This document shows positions 1 through 7,362 of a DNA stretch of 16,682 nucleotides, piece after piece. Numbering within the stretch: position 1 is the first letter of the stretch; each line of letters starts with the position of its first letter. The notes under the pieces were generated by a model that saw only the letters and a program-made list of their open reading frames with translations, ran no database searches and was not told where the DNA came from. The position numbers were made by a program, and so were the translations under genes. The stretch is from contig NZ_CAMLGT010000049.1 of the NCBI RefSeq assembly GCF_946479605.1, positions 1 through 16,682 of the forward strand. The letters run 5' to 3'. This DNA is from an uncultured Lacibacter sp. Its GTDB lineage: Bacteria; Bacteroidota; Bacteroidia; Chitinophagales; Chitinophagaceae.

Positions 1-194
1 TTTACATAATCCTGAATTTTTTCGCCGAGATAACCTGTAATAAAAATAAATTCCTGCACGCCTGCATCCTGCAACTGTTCAATGATGATACTCAAAACAG
101 TTTTACCTGCTATGGGAATGAGCGCTTTGGGTTGTGTATATGTGTGTGGCCGCAGCTTGGTACCTGCACCGGCCACCGGAATGATTGCTTTCAT
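1..194 (-). CDS. Sugar-phosphate nucleotidyltransferase, N-terminal fragment
   Basis: Partial gene running off the left edge; only the first 64 codons are present. The protein starts MKAIIPVAGAGTKLRPHTYT and continues with QPKALIPIAGK. This is the nucleotide-binding signature (GxGTxLxPxTxxxPKxL) of the NTP_transferase family, which joins a sugar 1-phosphate to an NTP to give NDP-sugars for cell-surface glycans (RmlA, GalU and ManC-like enzymes). The usual Arg after GT is Lys here. The start is the ATG at 192-194, directly ahead of the hydrophobic first beta strand. Which sugar and which nucleotide are used cannot be told, because the sugar-binding part lies outside the window. It is transcribed away from glyA. 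Confidence 0.85.
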   Translation of the reverse strand, partial: MKAIIPVAGAGTKLRPHTYTQPKALIPIAGKTVLSIIIEQLQDAGVQEFIFITGYLGEKIQDYV

Positions 195-568
195 GTGATC
201 GTTTCTATTATCTTGTTTGCCGGCAACGCTTGCTCCTGCATGCAGAAAAACAAACTATTGTAAGCATGGCCTAAGACAGAAGCGGCTAAAGTAGGACATT
301 TTAGAATAACCGTAGCTACCATCTCTTTAAATTCTGTTCATAAAAAAACGTTGTAAAGTTCGGTAACAGTTTATACTGGCTTATTTTTGCCACGCAAAAA
401 ACAGGAAACAGGGTGGGTTGCCGGCAATCATACATCTTTCAGCTGTTGTTATGCCTTCCCCGCCGCAGTTGCACACAGGCATTATTCACTTGTAAGCCAC
501 TGTACTATGCAGCAATGCTTTTCAGTTTATCCTGCATTGTTTCAATCAACTAAACAGCACAACCACTC
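195..568. other. Intergenic region between divergent nucleotidyltransferase gene and glyA
   Basis: This 374-bp stretch has no convincing gene; the one reading frame across its right half runs into glyA in another frame and resembles nothing. It must hold the promoters of both flanking genes. I see a -7-like TATTTTTG at 382-389 on the plus strand, a perfect 10-bp palindrome TTGCCGGCAA present twice (217-226 and 418-427), and another palindrome CTGCATGCAG at 236-245. If the 382-389 box is used, the glyA leader is about 170 nt, but I recognise no known riboswitch in it. Confidence 0.6.
359..389 (+). promoter_or_regulatory. Candidate glyA promoter (Bacteroidetes type)
   Basis: TATTTTTG at 382-389 fits the TAnnTTTG -7 consensus of the Bacteroidetes primary sigma factor. 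The -33 element is weak: TTCG at 359-362 lies 19 nt upstream, whereas the better TTG at 351-353 is too far away (28 nt). Transcription would start near 395. Based on consensus matching only. Confidence 0.35.
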
Positions 569-1849
569 ATGCAAAGAGACACAGTCATTTTCGATCTCAT
601 CAACCAGGAATTACAACGTCAGCGCCACGGTATTGAATTAATTGCCTCAGAAAACTTTACTTCTCTGCAGGTTATGCAGGCAATGGGAAGTGTTCTTACC
701 AACAAATATGCAGAAGGTTACCCTGGCCGTCGTTACTATGGTGGTTGCGAAATAGTAGACCAAACTGAACAATTAGCCATTGACCGTTTAAAAGAGATCT
801 TCAATTGCGAATATGCCAATGTGCAGCCACACAGCGGTGCGCAGGCAAATGCAGCTTTGCTGAGTTCTATTCTTCAGCCCGGCGATGATATTCTTGGTCT
901 TGATCTGAGCATGGGCGGACATCTTACACATGGCTCTGCTGTAAACTTCAGTGGGAAATTATACAAACCACATTTTTATGGTGTGGTAAAAGAAACCGGT
1001 TTGATCGATTATGAAATGCTTGAAACAAAAGCACGTGAGGTAAAACCAAAAGTGATCATTTGTGGTGCAAGCGCATACAGCCGTGACTGGGATTATGCAC
1101 GTATCCGTAAAGTAGCTGACGAAGTTGGTGCTTTTGTTTGGTGTGATATGGCACACCCTGCCGGCCTTATAGCAAAAGGTTTATTAAGCTCACCTTTTGA
1201 TGCGTGTCATTTTGTAACATCAACCACGCACAAAACATTACGTGGACCACGTGGTGGTGTGATCCTGATGAAAAAAGATTTTGAAAACCCCTTTGGTTTG
1301 AAAGATCCGAAAGGAAACATCCGCATGATGAGTAACCTGATTGATCTGGCGGTATTTCCTGGACAACAGGGCGGACCACTGGAGCATGTTATTGCTGCGA
1401 AGGCAGTTGCGTTTGGAGAAATACTGACAGACGACTTTACTGCGTATGCAAAACAGGTGCAGGTAAACGCACAAGCCATGGCTGCAGCATTTGTAAAAAG
1501 AGAATACCAGTTGATCTCGAACGGTACCGATAACCATTTAATGCTCATTGATCTTCGAAACAAAAACATCAGTGGTAAAAAAGCAGAGGGGGTTTTAGGC
1601 AAAGCTGATATTACTACTAATAAAAACATGGTGCCTTTTGATGATAAGAGTGCGTTTGTAACAAGCGGTATACGCACAGGCGTGGCAGCTATTACATCAC
1701 GTGGAATGAAAGAAGAACACATGGATTTTGTGGTGGATGTTATTGACCGCAGCTTAATGAATGCAGATGATGATGCATACCTGGCTGCTGTTCGTAAAGA
1801 AGTAAATGCCTTTATGGAGCAGTTTCCATTATATCCTGAGTTAGGTTAA
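569..1849 (+). CDS. glyA: Serine hydroxymethyltransferase
   Basis: Cytoplasmic PLP enzyme that converts serine plus tetrahydrofolate to glycine plus 5,10-methylene-THF, the main source of one-carbon units for purines, thymidylate and methionine. The 426-aa length is close to the usual bacterial ~417. Family motifs are easy to read: ELIASENF near the N-terminus, [13 protein letters not shown], the HSGAQANAA loop, [11 protein letters not shown], and [13 protein letters not shown], where K222 is the expected Schiff-base lysine for PLP. The ATG at 569 places ELIASENF at the normal distance from the start. No strong Shine-Dalgarno is seen, as expected in Bacteroidota. The DUF4293 gene follows after 17 bp and probably shares the transcript. 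No frameshift or missing motif. Confidence 0.98.
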   Translation: MQRDTVIFDLINQELQRQRHGIELIASENFTSLQVMQAMGSVLTNKYAEGYPGRRYYGGCEIVDQTEQLAIDRLKEIFNCEYANVQPHSGAQANAALLSSILQPGDDILGLDLSMGGHLTHGSAVNFSGKLYKPHFYGVVKETGLIDYEMLETKAREVKPKVIICGASAYSRDWDYARIRKVADEVGAFVWCDMAHPAGLIAKGLLSSPFDACHFVTSTTHKTLRGPRGGVILMKKDFENPFGLKDPKGNIRMMSNLIDLAVFPGQQGGPLEHVIAAKAVAFGEILTDDFTAYAKQVQVNAQAMAAAFVKREYQLISNGTDNHLMLIDLRNKNISGKKAEGVLGKADITTNKNMVPFDDKSAFVTSGIRTGVAAITSRGMKEEHMDFVVDVIDRSLMNADDDAYLAAVRKEVNAFMEQFPLYPELG

Positions 1850-1866
1850 TTCAATAAACAGATTGT

Positions 1867-2274
1867 ATGATTCAACGCATTCAAACCATTTGGTTATTAC
1901 TGGCAGCGGCTGCATCACTTGCTGCATTAAAGCTTCCGTTTTTCAGCGGAGTTAAAGAAAATAATCTTTTTGAAAAGCTTACCGGCAGTTCGTATTTCCT
2001 GTTGCTGATACTTTCAGTGGCTGTTGCCCTCATTGCTTTGGCAGCTGTATTTTTGTTTAAAAACCGTAAACTGCAATCAAGGTTTGGTTTAGCTGGACTT
2101 TTACTACAGTTGGTAACAATTGCCGTTTATTACCAACAAAGCCAAACATTTACACAGGGTAACTACAGCTTAACAGCAGTCCTCACACTTCTTGTTCCTG
2201 TATTTTTCATTCTTGCCCTTTTGGGAATAAGAAAAGATGAGAGGCTGATAAAGAGCATGGACAGATTAAGATAA
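1867..2274 (+). CDS. DUF4293 family four-helix membrane protein
   Basis: A 135-aa integral membrane protein opening with MIQRIQTIWLLLAA, the hallmark start of DUF4293, a family I know mainly from Bacteroidota and of unknown function. Four hydrophobic segments are visible at about residues 7-25, 43-65, 72-90 and 101-121, with a charged C-terminal tail (IRKDERLIKSMDRLR) that would be cytoplasmic by the positive-inside rule. It starts 17 bp after glyA and is followed by a strong terminator, so it is likely the last gene of a glyA operon. I see no catalytic motif, and no functional link to serine/glycine metabolism is evident beyond co-transcription. Confidence 0.85.
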   Translation: MIQRIQTIWLLLAAAASLAALKLPFFSGVKENNLFEKLTGSSYFLLLILSVAVALIALAAVFLFKNRKLQSRFGLAGLLLQLVTIAVYYQQSQTFTQGNYSLTAVLTLLVPVFFILALLGIRKDERLIKSMDRLR

Positions 2275-2294
2275 ACACTTACTTATTTATTGAT

Positions 2295-2343
2295 AAAAAG
2301 GTCTGTATAACTCATTGAAGAGTTGTACAGACCTTTTTCTTTT
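2295..2343 (+). terminator. Intrinsic terminator of the glyA-DUF4293 unit
   Basis: Two 19-nt arms (2295-2313 and 2320-2338) pair completely with a single G-U wobble around a 6-nt ATTGAA loop. The core is AGGTCTGTA/TACAGACCT, and the right arm runs into TTTTTCTTTT. It lies 20 bp after the DUF4293 stop codon. Confidence 0.9.
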
Positions 2344-2362
2344 GGGCATAAATCGTAAATCA

Positions 2363-2391
2363 ACGAAACGGTTTTTCGTATAAATACGAAA
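2363..2391. repeat. Overlapping inverted repeats of TTTCGT/ACGAAA
   Basis: ACGAAA (2363-2368), TTTCGTA (2374-2380) and TACGAAA (2385-2391) form two alternative hairpins or dyads that share the middle arm. One is TTTCGTA-TAAA-TACGAAA, with perfect 7-bp arms. It lies about 70 bp upstream of the likely promoter of the secreted-protein gene at 2488. It could be an operator; no poly-U follows, so it is not a terminator. Confidence 0.5.
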
Positions 2392-2459
2392 TAAATCAGA
2401 AATATTACACCTATTATAATTGCAGCGTTTATACTCTATTTAAAATAAGTAGTTACTCT

Positions 2460-2467
2460 TATTTTTG
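2460..2467 (+). promoter_or_regulatory. Candidate -7 box for the T9SS cargo gene
   Basis: TATTTTTG is a full match to the TAnnTTTG -7 consensus, 20 bp before the ATG at 2488. This would give a short leader of about 13 nt. No good TTTG -33 element is found 19-21 nt upstream (only an AT-rich CTATTT), so the call rests on the -7 box and its position. Confidence 0.4.
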
Positions 2468-2487
2468 GTCATCCAATATCCCAGCCC

Positions 2488-3486
2488 ATGAAACTACTTT
2501 TTACTCTTTCATTTTTTCTATCCGTCAGCTGCCTGTCGAAAGCCGCTATAAAAACAGCGGTGGGTAATTCCGGGCAGGGCTGGTCTGTCGCAAGCAACTG
2601 GTCGCCTGCGGTTGTTCCTCAAAATGGGGATACGATTATTATACCCGTAGGTATAACAATGGGTGTTAAAACAAACATCTACAACAATACGCCCAACCTT
2701 GTTATCAGGGTTTACGGTACGTTGAGTTTTTCATCTGGCGGCAAACTTAATCTCGGAAACAACTCGAAAATATTTGTTTATGTGGGCGGTACCATACGCC
2801 CAAACGGCACACCATCTGAAGTAATTGAAATTGGAGGAGTAACAAAGTACAAGGGAAATGTAGATGGTATTATTGTTGGCCCTGCTTATTCCGACCGTGT
2901 GTCGGGGGCTTCTCCAAGTGGTTTTCAAGAACATGTATTGCCTGTCAGTTTCGTTTCTTTCACGGCTAAACTGAACAGCCAACGTTACACGCAGCTCACA
3001 TGGACTGTAAGTGGTGAAGCGGGCATTGATCATTACATTGTTGAAAAAAGCACCGATCATCAAAACTGGAAAACGGTAAGTACACATCAATCGTTGGCTG
3101 CTTCACTTAATGTACACAGTTACTTTGCTTCGGATAGTTTTCCTGCAACAGGCACAACTTTTTACCGTATAAAAGCAAGAGGGTTTACAGGCGATATCAG
3201 TTATTCAATAACTGAACAGGTGGAATATCGTCATGTTAAAAACTTCAGCATATATCCAAACCCGGTTTCATCACGCATGTTCATTCATCTTGATGCATTG
3301 ACATTCCAGGGAAAAATTACTGTTACATTTTATTCAGCAACGGGTACACAAACAGCCAGGTATTTCTTTAAACGATCGGCTACTGATCTTGAATTAAATA
3401 TTGCACACCTGCCAAAAGGTAACTACCGTGTTGTGGTGATGGATGAGCATTCATCTAAACAGGATCAACAGGTTATTTTATACTGA
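2488..3486 (+). CDS. Secreted protein with T9SS type A C-terminal sorting domain
   Basis: A 332-aa exported protein. A Sec signal peptide covers residues 1-19 (MKLLFTLSFFLSVSCLSKA). Residues about 35-125 form a Gly/Asn/Ile-rich beta region (SNWSP..VPQNGDTIIIP..GTLSF..GKLNLGNNS), like the G8-type or beta-helix starts of many Bacteroidota surface proteins. Residues about 151-247 (LPVSFVSFTAKLN..TWTVSGEAGIDHYIVEKSTD) resemble the fibronectin-III-like module often placed before the sorting signal. Residues about 252-332 (FSIYPNPVSSRMFIH..LPKGNYRVVVMD) are a T9SS type A sorting domain, which directs passage through the outer membrane and surface attachment or release. No enzyme motif is visible, so a binding or structural role is a guess. 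It stands alone, and its TGA stop touches the uvrA stop codon. Confidence 0.85.
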   Translation: MKLLFTLSFFLSVSCLSKAAIKTAVGNSGQGWSVASNWSPAVVPQNGDTIIIPVGITMGVKTNIYNNTPNLVIRVYGTLSFSSGGKLNLGNNSKIFVYVGGTIRPNGTPSEVIEIGGVTKYKGNVDGIIVGPAYSDRVSGASPSGFQEHVLPVSFVSFTAKLNSQRYTQLTWTVSGEAGIDHYIVEKSTDHQNWKTVSTHQSLAASLNVHSYFASDSFPATGTTFYRIKARGFTGDISYSITEQVEYRHVKNFSIYPNPVSSRMFIHLDALTFQGKITVTFYSATGTQTARYFFKRSATDLELNIAHLPKGNYRVVVMDEHSSKQDQQVILY

Positions 3487-6342
3487 TTAAATATACTTTG
3501 CTGTTTGGCTTTGTTTTGCTTTGCTCATGCCCGATGGCAAGCCGGTATAAACAACTTCACCTCCGCCATCACCGGCTTCCGGCCCCAGATCAATTACCCA
3601 ATCTGCACGTTTGATCACATCGGTATTGTGTTCAATTACAAGAACAGAATGTCCTTTTTCGATCAACGCATGAAAACTCTTCAGCAGTTTATTGATGTCA
3701 TTAAAATGCAGACCTGTTGTTGGCTCATCAAAAATGAAGAGAATATTCCCTTGCCCATTACCACGACCCAGAAAAGAAGCAAGCTTCACACGTTGCGCTT
3801 CGCCTCCACTCAATGTATCGCTGCTTTGCCCCAGCTTTACATAACCTAACCCTACATCACTCAAAGGCATTAATTTCCTTACAAGATCTTTTTCTGCACG
3901 AAAGAAATCAATTGCTTCATCCACACTCATTTCTAAAACATCATGAATGCTTTTATCATTATACTTCACATCAAGCACTTCTTCTTTAAACCGCTTACCG
4001 CCGCACACTTCGCAGGTTAAATGCACATCGGCCAGGAACTGCATTTCCACTACCTGTTCTCCTTCGCCTTTACATGCATCGCAACGGCCACCATCTACGT
4101 TAAATGAAAAATGCTTGGGTTGAAAGCCACGTATCTTGCTCAATGGCTGATTTGAATACAAATCTCTGATTTCGTCATAAGCTTTGATATATGTAACAGG
4201 ATTGCTGCGGCTACTTTTACCAATGGGATTCTGATCAACCATTTCAATCTGGGCAATGGAATCAATATCGCCACTCAACTGTTTGTGCATACCGGGGCGA
4301 TCACTGAATTCACCTTTCAGCTTGCTTAATGCAGGATACAGAATGCTTTTTACAAGCGTTGTTTTACCACTGCCACTCACCCCGCTCACCACGCACAATA
4401 CATTTAATGGAAACTCAACAGTAATATTTTTCAGATTATGCTGCCGTGCACCTTCTACTGTAATACTCCTGTTCCATTTACGTGGTTTACCAAAATCCTG
4501 TATCTCCATTGCGCCACTCAGGTATTTTCCGGTCAGGCTTTTTTTATTGTTGATGATGGCATCATAATCACCTTCTGCAATTACTTCACCGCCGAGGTGA
4601 CTTGCCAATGGCCCCATATCAATAATATGATCTGCTTCACGCATCATCATTTCATCATGCTCCACCACCACAACCGTATTGCCAAGATTGCGCAATTCTT
4701 TTAATACAGTAATAAGATTAGTCGTATCTCTCGGATGCAGCCCAATGGATGGCTCATCAAGAATGTATAGGGAGTCTGTCAGATTACTTCCCAATGAACG
4801 TGTAAGCTGAATACGCTGGCTTTCGCCACCACTTAAACTATTTGCCAACCGGTTTAACGTAAGATACCCAAGCCCCACATGCAGCAATGTATTTACCCGG
4901 TTATTGATCTCAATGAGGATTCGTTTGGCAACACTTTTATCATATTCACTCAGCTGCAGTTCATCAAACCAAACTTTCAATTCTTTCACCGGCATTTCAC
5001 ATAACTCACCAATATGTTTGCCGGCTACTTTTACATACAATGCTTCTTTCCGTAAACGGTAACCGCCACAATCGGTACAGGTAGTGCGGCCACGATAACG
5101 ACTCAGCAATACACGATACTGCACCTTGTACAAATTCTGTTCAACTTCTTTAAAGAAATCATCGATGCCCAATGCTGTACCGACACCTTTCCACAGCTGG
5201 TCGTATTGTTGTTTGGTTAAATCAATGATTGGCTTATGAATCGGGAAGCTTGTTTTGGCTGTTGCTTTAATAAACTGCTCTCTCCACCAACCTAACTTTT
5301 CTCCTTTCCATGGAGCAACAGCACCTTCATACACACTTAAACTTTTGTCAGGTATTACCAGATCTTCATCAATACCCAGCACCTGGCTGAAACCTTCACA
5401 AACAGGACAGGCTCCATAAGGATTGTTGAAAGAAAACAGGTTGGGTACAGGTTCTTCAAACTTTATTCCATCTAATTCAAACCGATTGGAGAAATGCAGT
5501 AACTCTTTGCCATCAATTTCAACATAGGCCTCACCCTCTCCTTCAAAAAAAGCGGTGCCTGCACTATCGCCAATACGATGCAATTCATCTTCATCAAAGG
5601 CTTTACCCACCAGCCTGTCAACCAACACATAAATAATTGTATCAGCACTTTTGATATTCAATTGAGCGTTCAACTCTTTATCACCTAACTCAAGCAGATC
5701 TTCAATGTGAAGCGTTTCTCCAGTTTCGTTTTTTTGTTTTCCGGCAGTGCTTTTCTTATACACCCTGGTAAACCCTTTTTGCAATAGGATATTTAACTCC
5801 TCTCTGCTGCTTCGTTTAGCATGAACAGGAAATTTCACTAACATCAAGATCTTCGCACCTTCTTTCCGTTGTGCAATTGCTTGTACCACATCTGCCACAT
5901 CATCTTTCTTTACCTCCCTGCCACTTACCGGAGAAATAGTTTTGCCAGCCCTTGCAAACAGCAACCGCAGGTAATCATAGATCTCGGTCATACTGCCCAC
6001 CGTGCTTCTTGGTGTTCGTGTAATTACCTTTTGTTCAATAGCAATGGCCGGGCACAATCCTTTGATGTAATCAACATCAGGTTTATCCATTCTGTTGAGG
6101 AACTGCCTTGCATAAGCACTCAGGCTTTCGGCATAACGCCGCTGCCCCTCGGCATACAACGTATCAATGGTAAGCGATGATTTACCGCTGCCGGAAACGC
6201 CTGTTACCACAATCAATTTGTTACGGGGAATTTGTACAGATACATTTTTCAGGTTATGTACCCTTGCCCCTTTTATATAGATATCTTCCTTTTTTAAGGG
6301 AACTGAAAGATCAATCTTCTTCTTTTTTGCTGCTGTGGCCAT
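3487..6342 (-). CDS. uvrA: UvrABC excinuclease subunit A
   Basis: Damage-recognition ATPase of nucleotide excision repair; it dimerises, scans DNA and loads UvrB at lesions. The 951-aa length matches the family (~940). It contains two ABC modules: Walker [10 protein letters not shown] at 48-56, first signature LSGGESQR at 503-510 with Walker B YILDEP; second Walker [10 protein letters not shown] at 654-662, signature LSGGEAQR at 844-851 with FIFDEP. Zinc-binding cysteines are intact: C312/C315 with C422/C425 and C754/C757 with C777/C780. The UvrB-binding insert (about 131-250) is present, so this is a full UvrA rather than a short paralogue. Start chosen at the ATG at 6340-6342, just ahead of a Lys-rich leader and the [13 protein letters not shown] motif. 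Monocistronic; it converges with the T9SS cargo gene at zero distance. Confidence 0.98.
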   Translation of the reverse strand: MATAAKKKKIDLSVPLKKEDIYIKGARVHNLKNVSVQIPRNKLIVVTGVSGSGKSSLTIDTLYAEGQRRYAESLSAYARQFLNRMDKPDVDYIKGLCPAIAIEQKVITRTPRSTVGSMTEIYDYLRLLFARAGKTISPVSGREVKKDDVADVVQAIAQRKEGAKILMLVKFPVHAKRSSREELNILLQKGFTRVYKKSTAGKQKNETGETLHIEDLLELGDKELNAQLNIKSADTIIYVLVDRLVGKAFDEDELHRIGDSAGTAFFEGEGEAYVEIDGKELLHFSNRFELDGIKFEEPVPNLFSFNNPYGACPVCEGFSQVLGIDEDLVIPDKSLSVYEGAVAPWKGEKLGWWREQFIKATAKTSFPIHKPIIDLTKQQYDQLWKGVGTALGIDDFFKEVEQNLYKVQYRVLLSRYRGRTTCTDCGGYRLRKEALYVKVAGKHIGELCEMPVKELKVWFDELQLSEYDKSVAKRILIEINNRVNTLLHVGLGYLTLNRLANSLSGGESQRIQLTRSLGSNLTDSLYILDEPSIGLHPRDTTNLITVLKELRNLGNTVVVVEHDEMMMREADHIIDMGPLASHLGGEVIAEGDYDAIINNKKSLTGKYLSGAMEIQDFGKPRKWNRSITVEGARQHNLKNITVEFPLNVLCVVSGVSGSGKTTLVKSILYPALSKLKGEFSDRPGMHKQLSGDIDSIAQIEMVDQNPIGKSSRSNPVTYIKAYDEIRDLYSNQPLSKIRGFQPKHFSFNVDGGRCDACKGEGEQVVEMQFLADVHLTCEVCGGKRFKEEVLDVKYNDKSIHDVLEMSVDEAIDFFRAEKDLVRKLMPLSDVGLGYVKLGQSSDTLSGGEAQRVKLASFLGRGNGQGNILFIFDEPTTGLHFNDINKLLKSFHALIEKGHSVLVIEHNTDVIKRADWVIDLGPEAGDGGGEVVYTGLPSGMSKAKQSQTAKYI

Positions 6343-6680
6343 AGAAAAACAAATTTAGATGATAAACAAATCAAAGGACGAGAATTGCTAAAAATTTGTG
6401 CATCTCATTTTTGGGAGTTGGTACTACAAGCATTTTAAGACCCACTGTCCTGCTTTTACTACAGTGTCGGGAAATTACTATTAGAGCGCTGCGGGGTAAT
6501 ACGTTAAATAATCCTGAATGTTGGAAGAATGAAATAATTCTATTACTTTTATTTCGAAATTCAATATTCAAATCAGAAACCCAAATTTCTTCTGCCTATA
6601 GCATCAAACTTCTACACAACAATTTCAGTATTGCTTATTAGCTGAAACCCTTTATTGAAAACCATCAACCGTAGAAGTGT
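6343..6680. other. Intergenic region between divergent uvrA and ECF sigma factor gene
   Basis: 338 bp, AT-rich, with no credible gene: short reading frames on both strands have no signal peptide, motif or promoter-like start. It must carry the promoters of uvrA and the sigma factor gene. Notable but weak: CACTGT/ACAGTG inverted repeat (6443-6448 and 6461-6466) and the palindrome ATTTCGAAAT at 6551-6560. No tRNA or recognisable structured RNA. Confidence 0.5.
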
Positions 6681-7262
6681 ATGCATCTGTATCAACAATT
6701 TACCGATCAACAACTCGTTCACCTGTTTAAAGACGGTGAAGGAGAAGCCATGGAAACCTTAGTGCTGCGTCATAAAGACAAGCTCTATACCTCCATTTTT
6801 TTACTGGTGAAGGATAAATATCTGGCCGAAGACCTCTTCCAGGATATGTTCATTAAAGTAATTGACACCATTCGTGGCGGGCGCTATACAGAGGAAGGGA
6901 AATTTCTTCCCTGGGCTATGCGTATTGCTCACAACCTTTGTGTAGATCATTTCCGCCGTGTAAAGCGCACCCCTACCATTAAAACAAGTGATAACCACGA
7001 TATTTTCGAAGTACTCAATTTCAGTAATGATAATGCTGAGGAAAAGATGATGAAAAACCAGAGTTATGACCGTATCCGCCGGATGCTGGATCTGTTACCT
7101 GAAGAACAACGAGAAGTGATCATCCTGCGTCATTACGCCGATCTGAGTTTTAAAGAGATCGCTACGCTTACCAACTGCAGCATTAATACTGCTCTGGGCC
7201 GTATGCGTTACGGACTCATTAACATGCGTAAAATGATGACAGAAAAACAAATCGCTCTGTAA
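6681..7262 (+). CDS. ECF-type RNA polymerase sigma factor (sigma-70 family)
   Basis: A 193-aa extracytoplasmic-function sigma factor. Region 2 spans about residues 24-95: YLAEDLFQDMFIKVIDTI is the core-polymerase-binding helix, and FLPWAMRIAHNLCVDHFRR is the promoter -10 recognition and melting part. Region 4 spans about 130-185, with the helix-turn-helix LPEEQREVIILRHYADLSFKEIATLTNCSINTALGRMRYG contacting the -35 element. Regions 1.1 and 3 are absent, as in all ECF factors. No anti-sigma gene (zinc-finger or FecR-like) follows: a terminator comes 34 bp after the stop and the next gene is convergent. It may be controlled by its own expression or by a distant partner. Its regulon cannot be deduced here. 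Confidence 0.93.
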   Translation: MHLYQQFTDQQLVHLFKDGEGEAMETLVLRHKDKLYTSIFLLVKDKYLAEDLFQDMFIKVIDTIRGGRYTEEGKFLPWAMRIAHNLCVDHFRRVKRTPTIKTSDNHDIFEVLNFSNDNAEEKMMKNQSYDRIRRMLDLLPEEQREVIILRHYADLSFKEIATLTNCSINTALGRMRYGLINMRKMMTEKQIAL

Positions 7263-7295
7263 AACGCATTTCCTTTAAGAGAGCCTGACAAAACC

Positions 7296-7327
7296 AAATC
7301 CCTCCAGAGTGGAGGGATTTTTTATTT
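7296..7327 (+). terminator. Intrinsic terminator of the sigma factor gene
   Basis: Perfect 10-bp arms AAATCCCTCC (7296-7305) and GGAGGGATTT (7311-7320) around AGAGT, followed by TTTATTT. It lies between convergent genes. On the minus strand it would be followed only by GGTTTTG, so it works mainly for the sigma factor and perhaps weakly for dsbD. Confidence 0.9.
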
Positions 7328-7362
7328 ACTGTTGTTATATCTTTTTAGAATTAAATAAAAAC

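Noticed and set aside
387..641. 84-codon open frame on the plus strand ahead of glyA
   Set aside because: It overlaps the glyA start in another frame, has no motif, is Cys/His/Ser-rich as in random translation, and covers the likely leader region.
1207..1722. 171-codon open frame on the minus strand inside glyA
   Set aside because: It is an antisense shadow of a highly conserved gene, with no independent start signals or recognisable domain.
6350..6357. TAAATTTG on the minus strand ahead of uvrA as a promoter -7 box
   Set aside because: It fits the consensus but lies only 7 nt before the ATG, so transcription would begin at the start codon, and there is no -33 element at the right distance.
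6443..6466. CACTGT/ACAGTG inverted repeat in the uvrA-sigma gap as a LexA-type SOS box
   Set aside because: Arms are 6 bp with a 12-nt spacer, which does not match a known SOS operator, and it lies 100 bp from uvrA; evidence is too weak.
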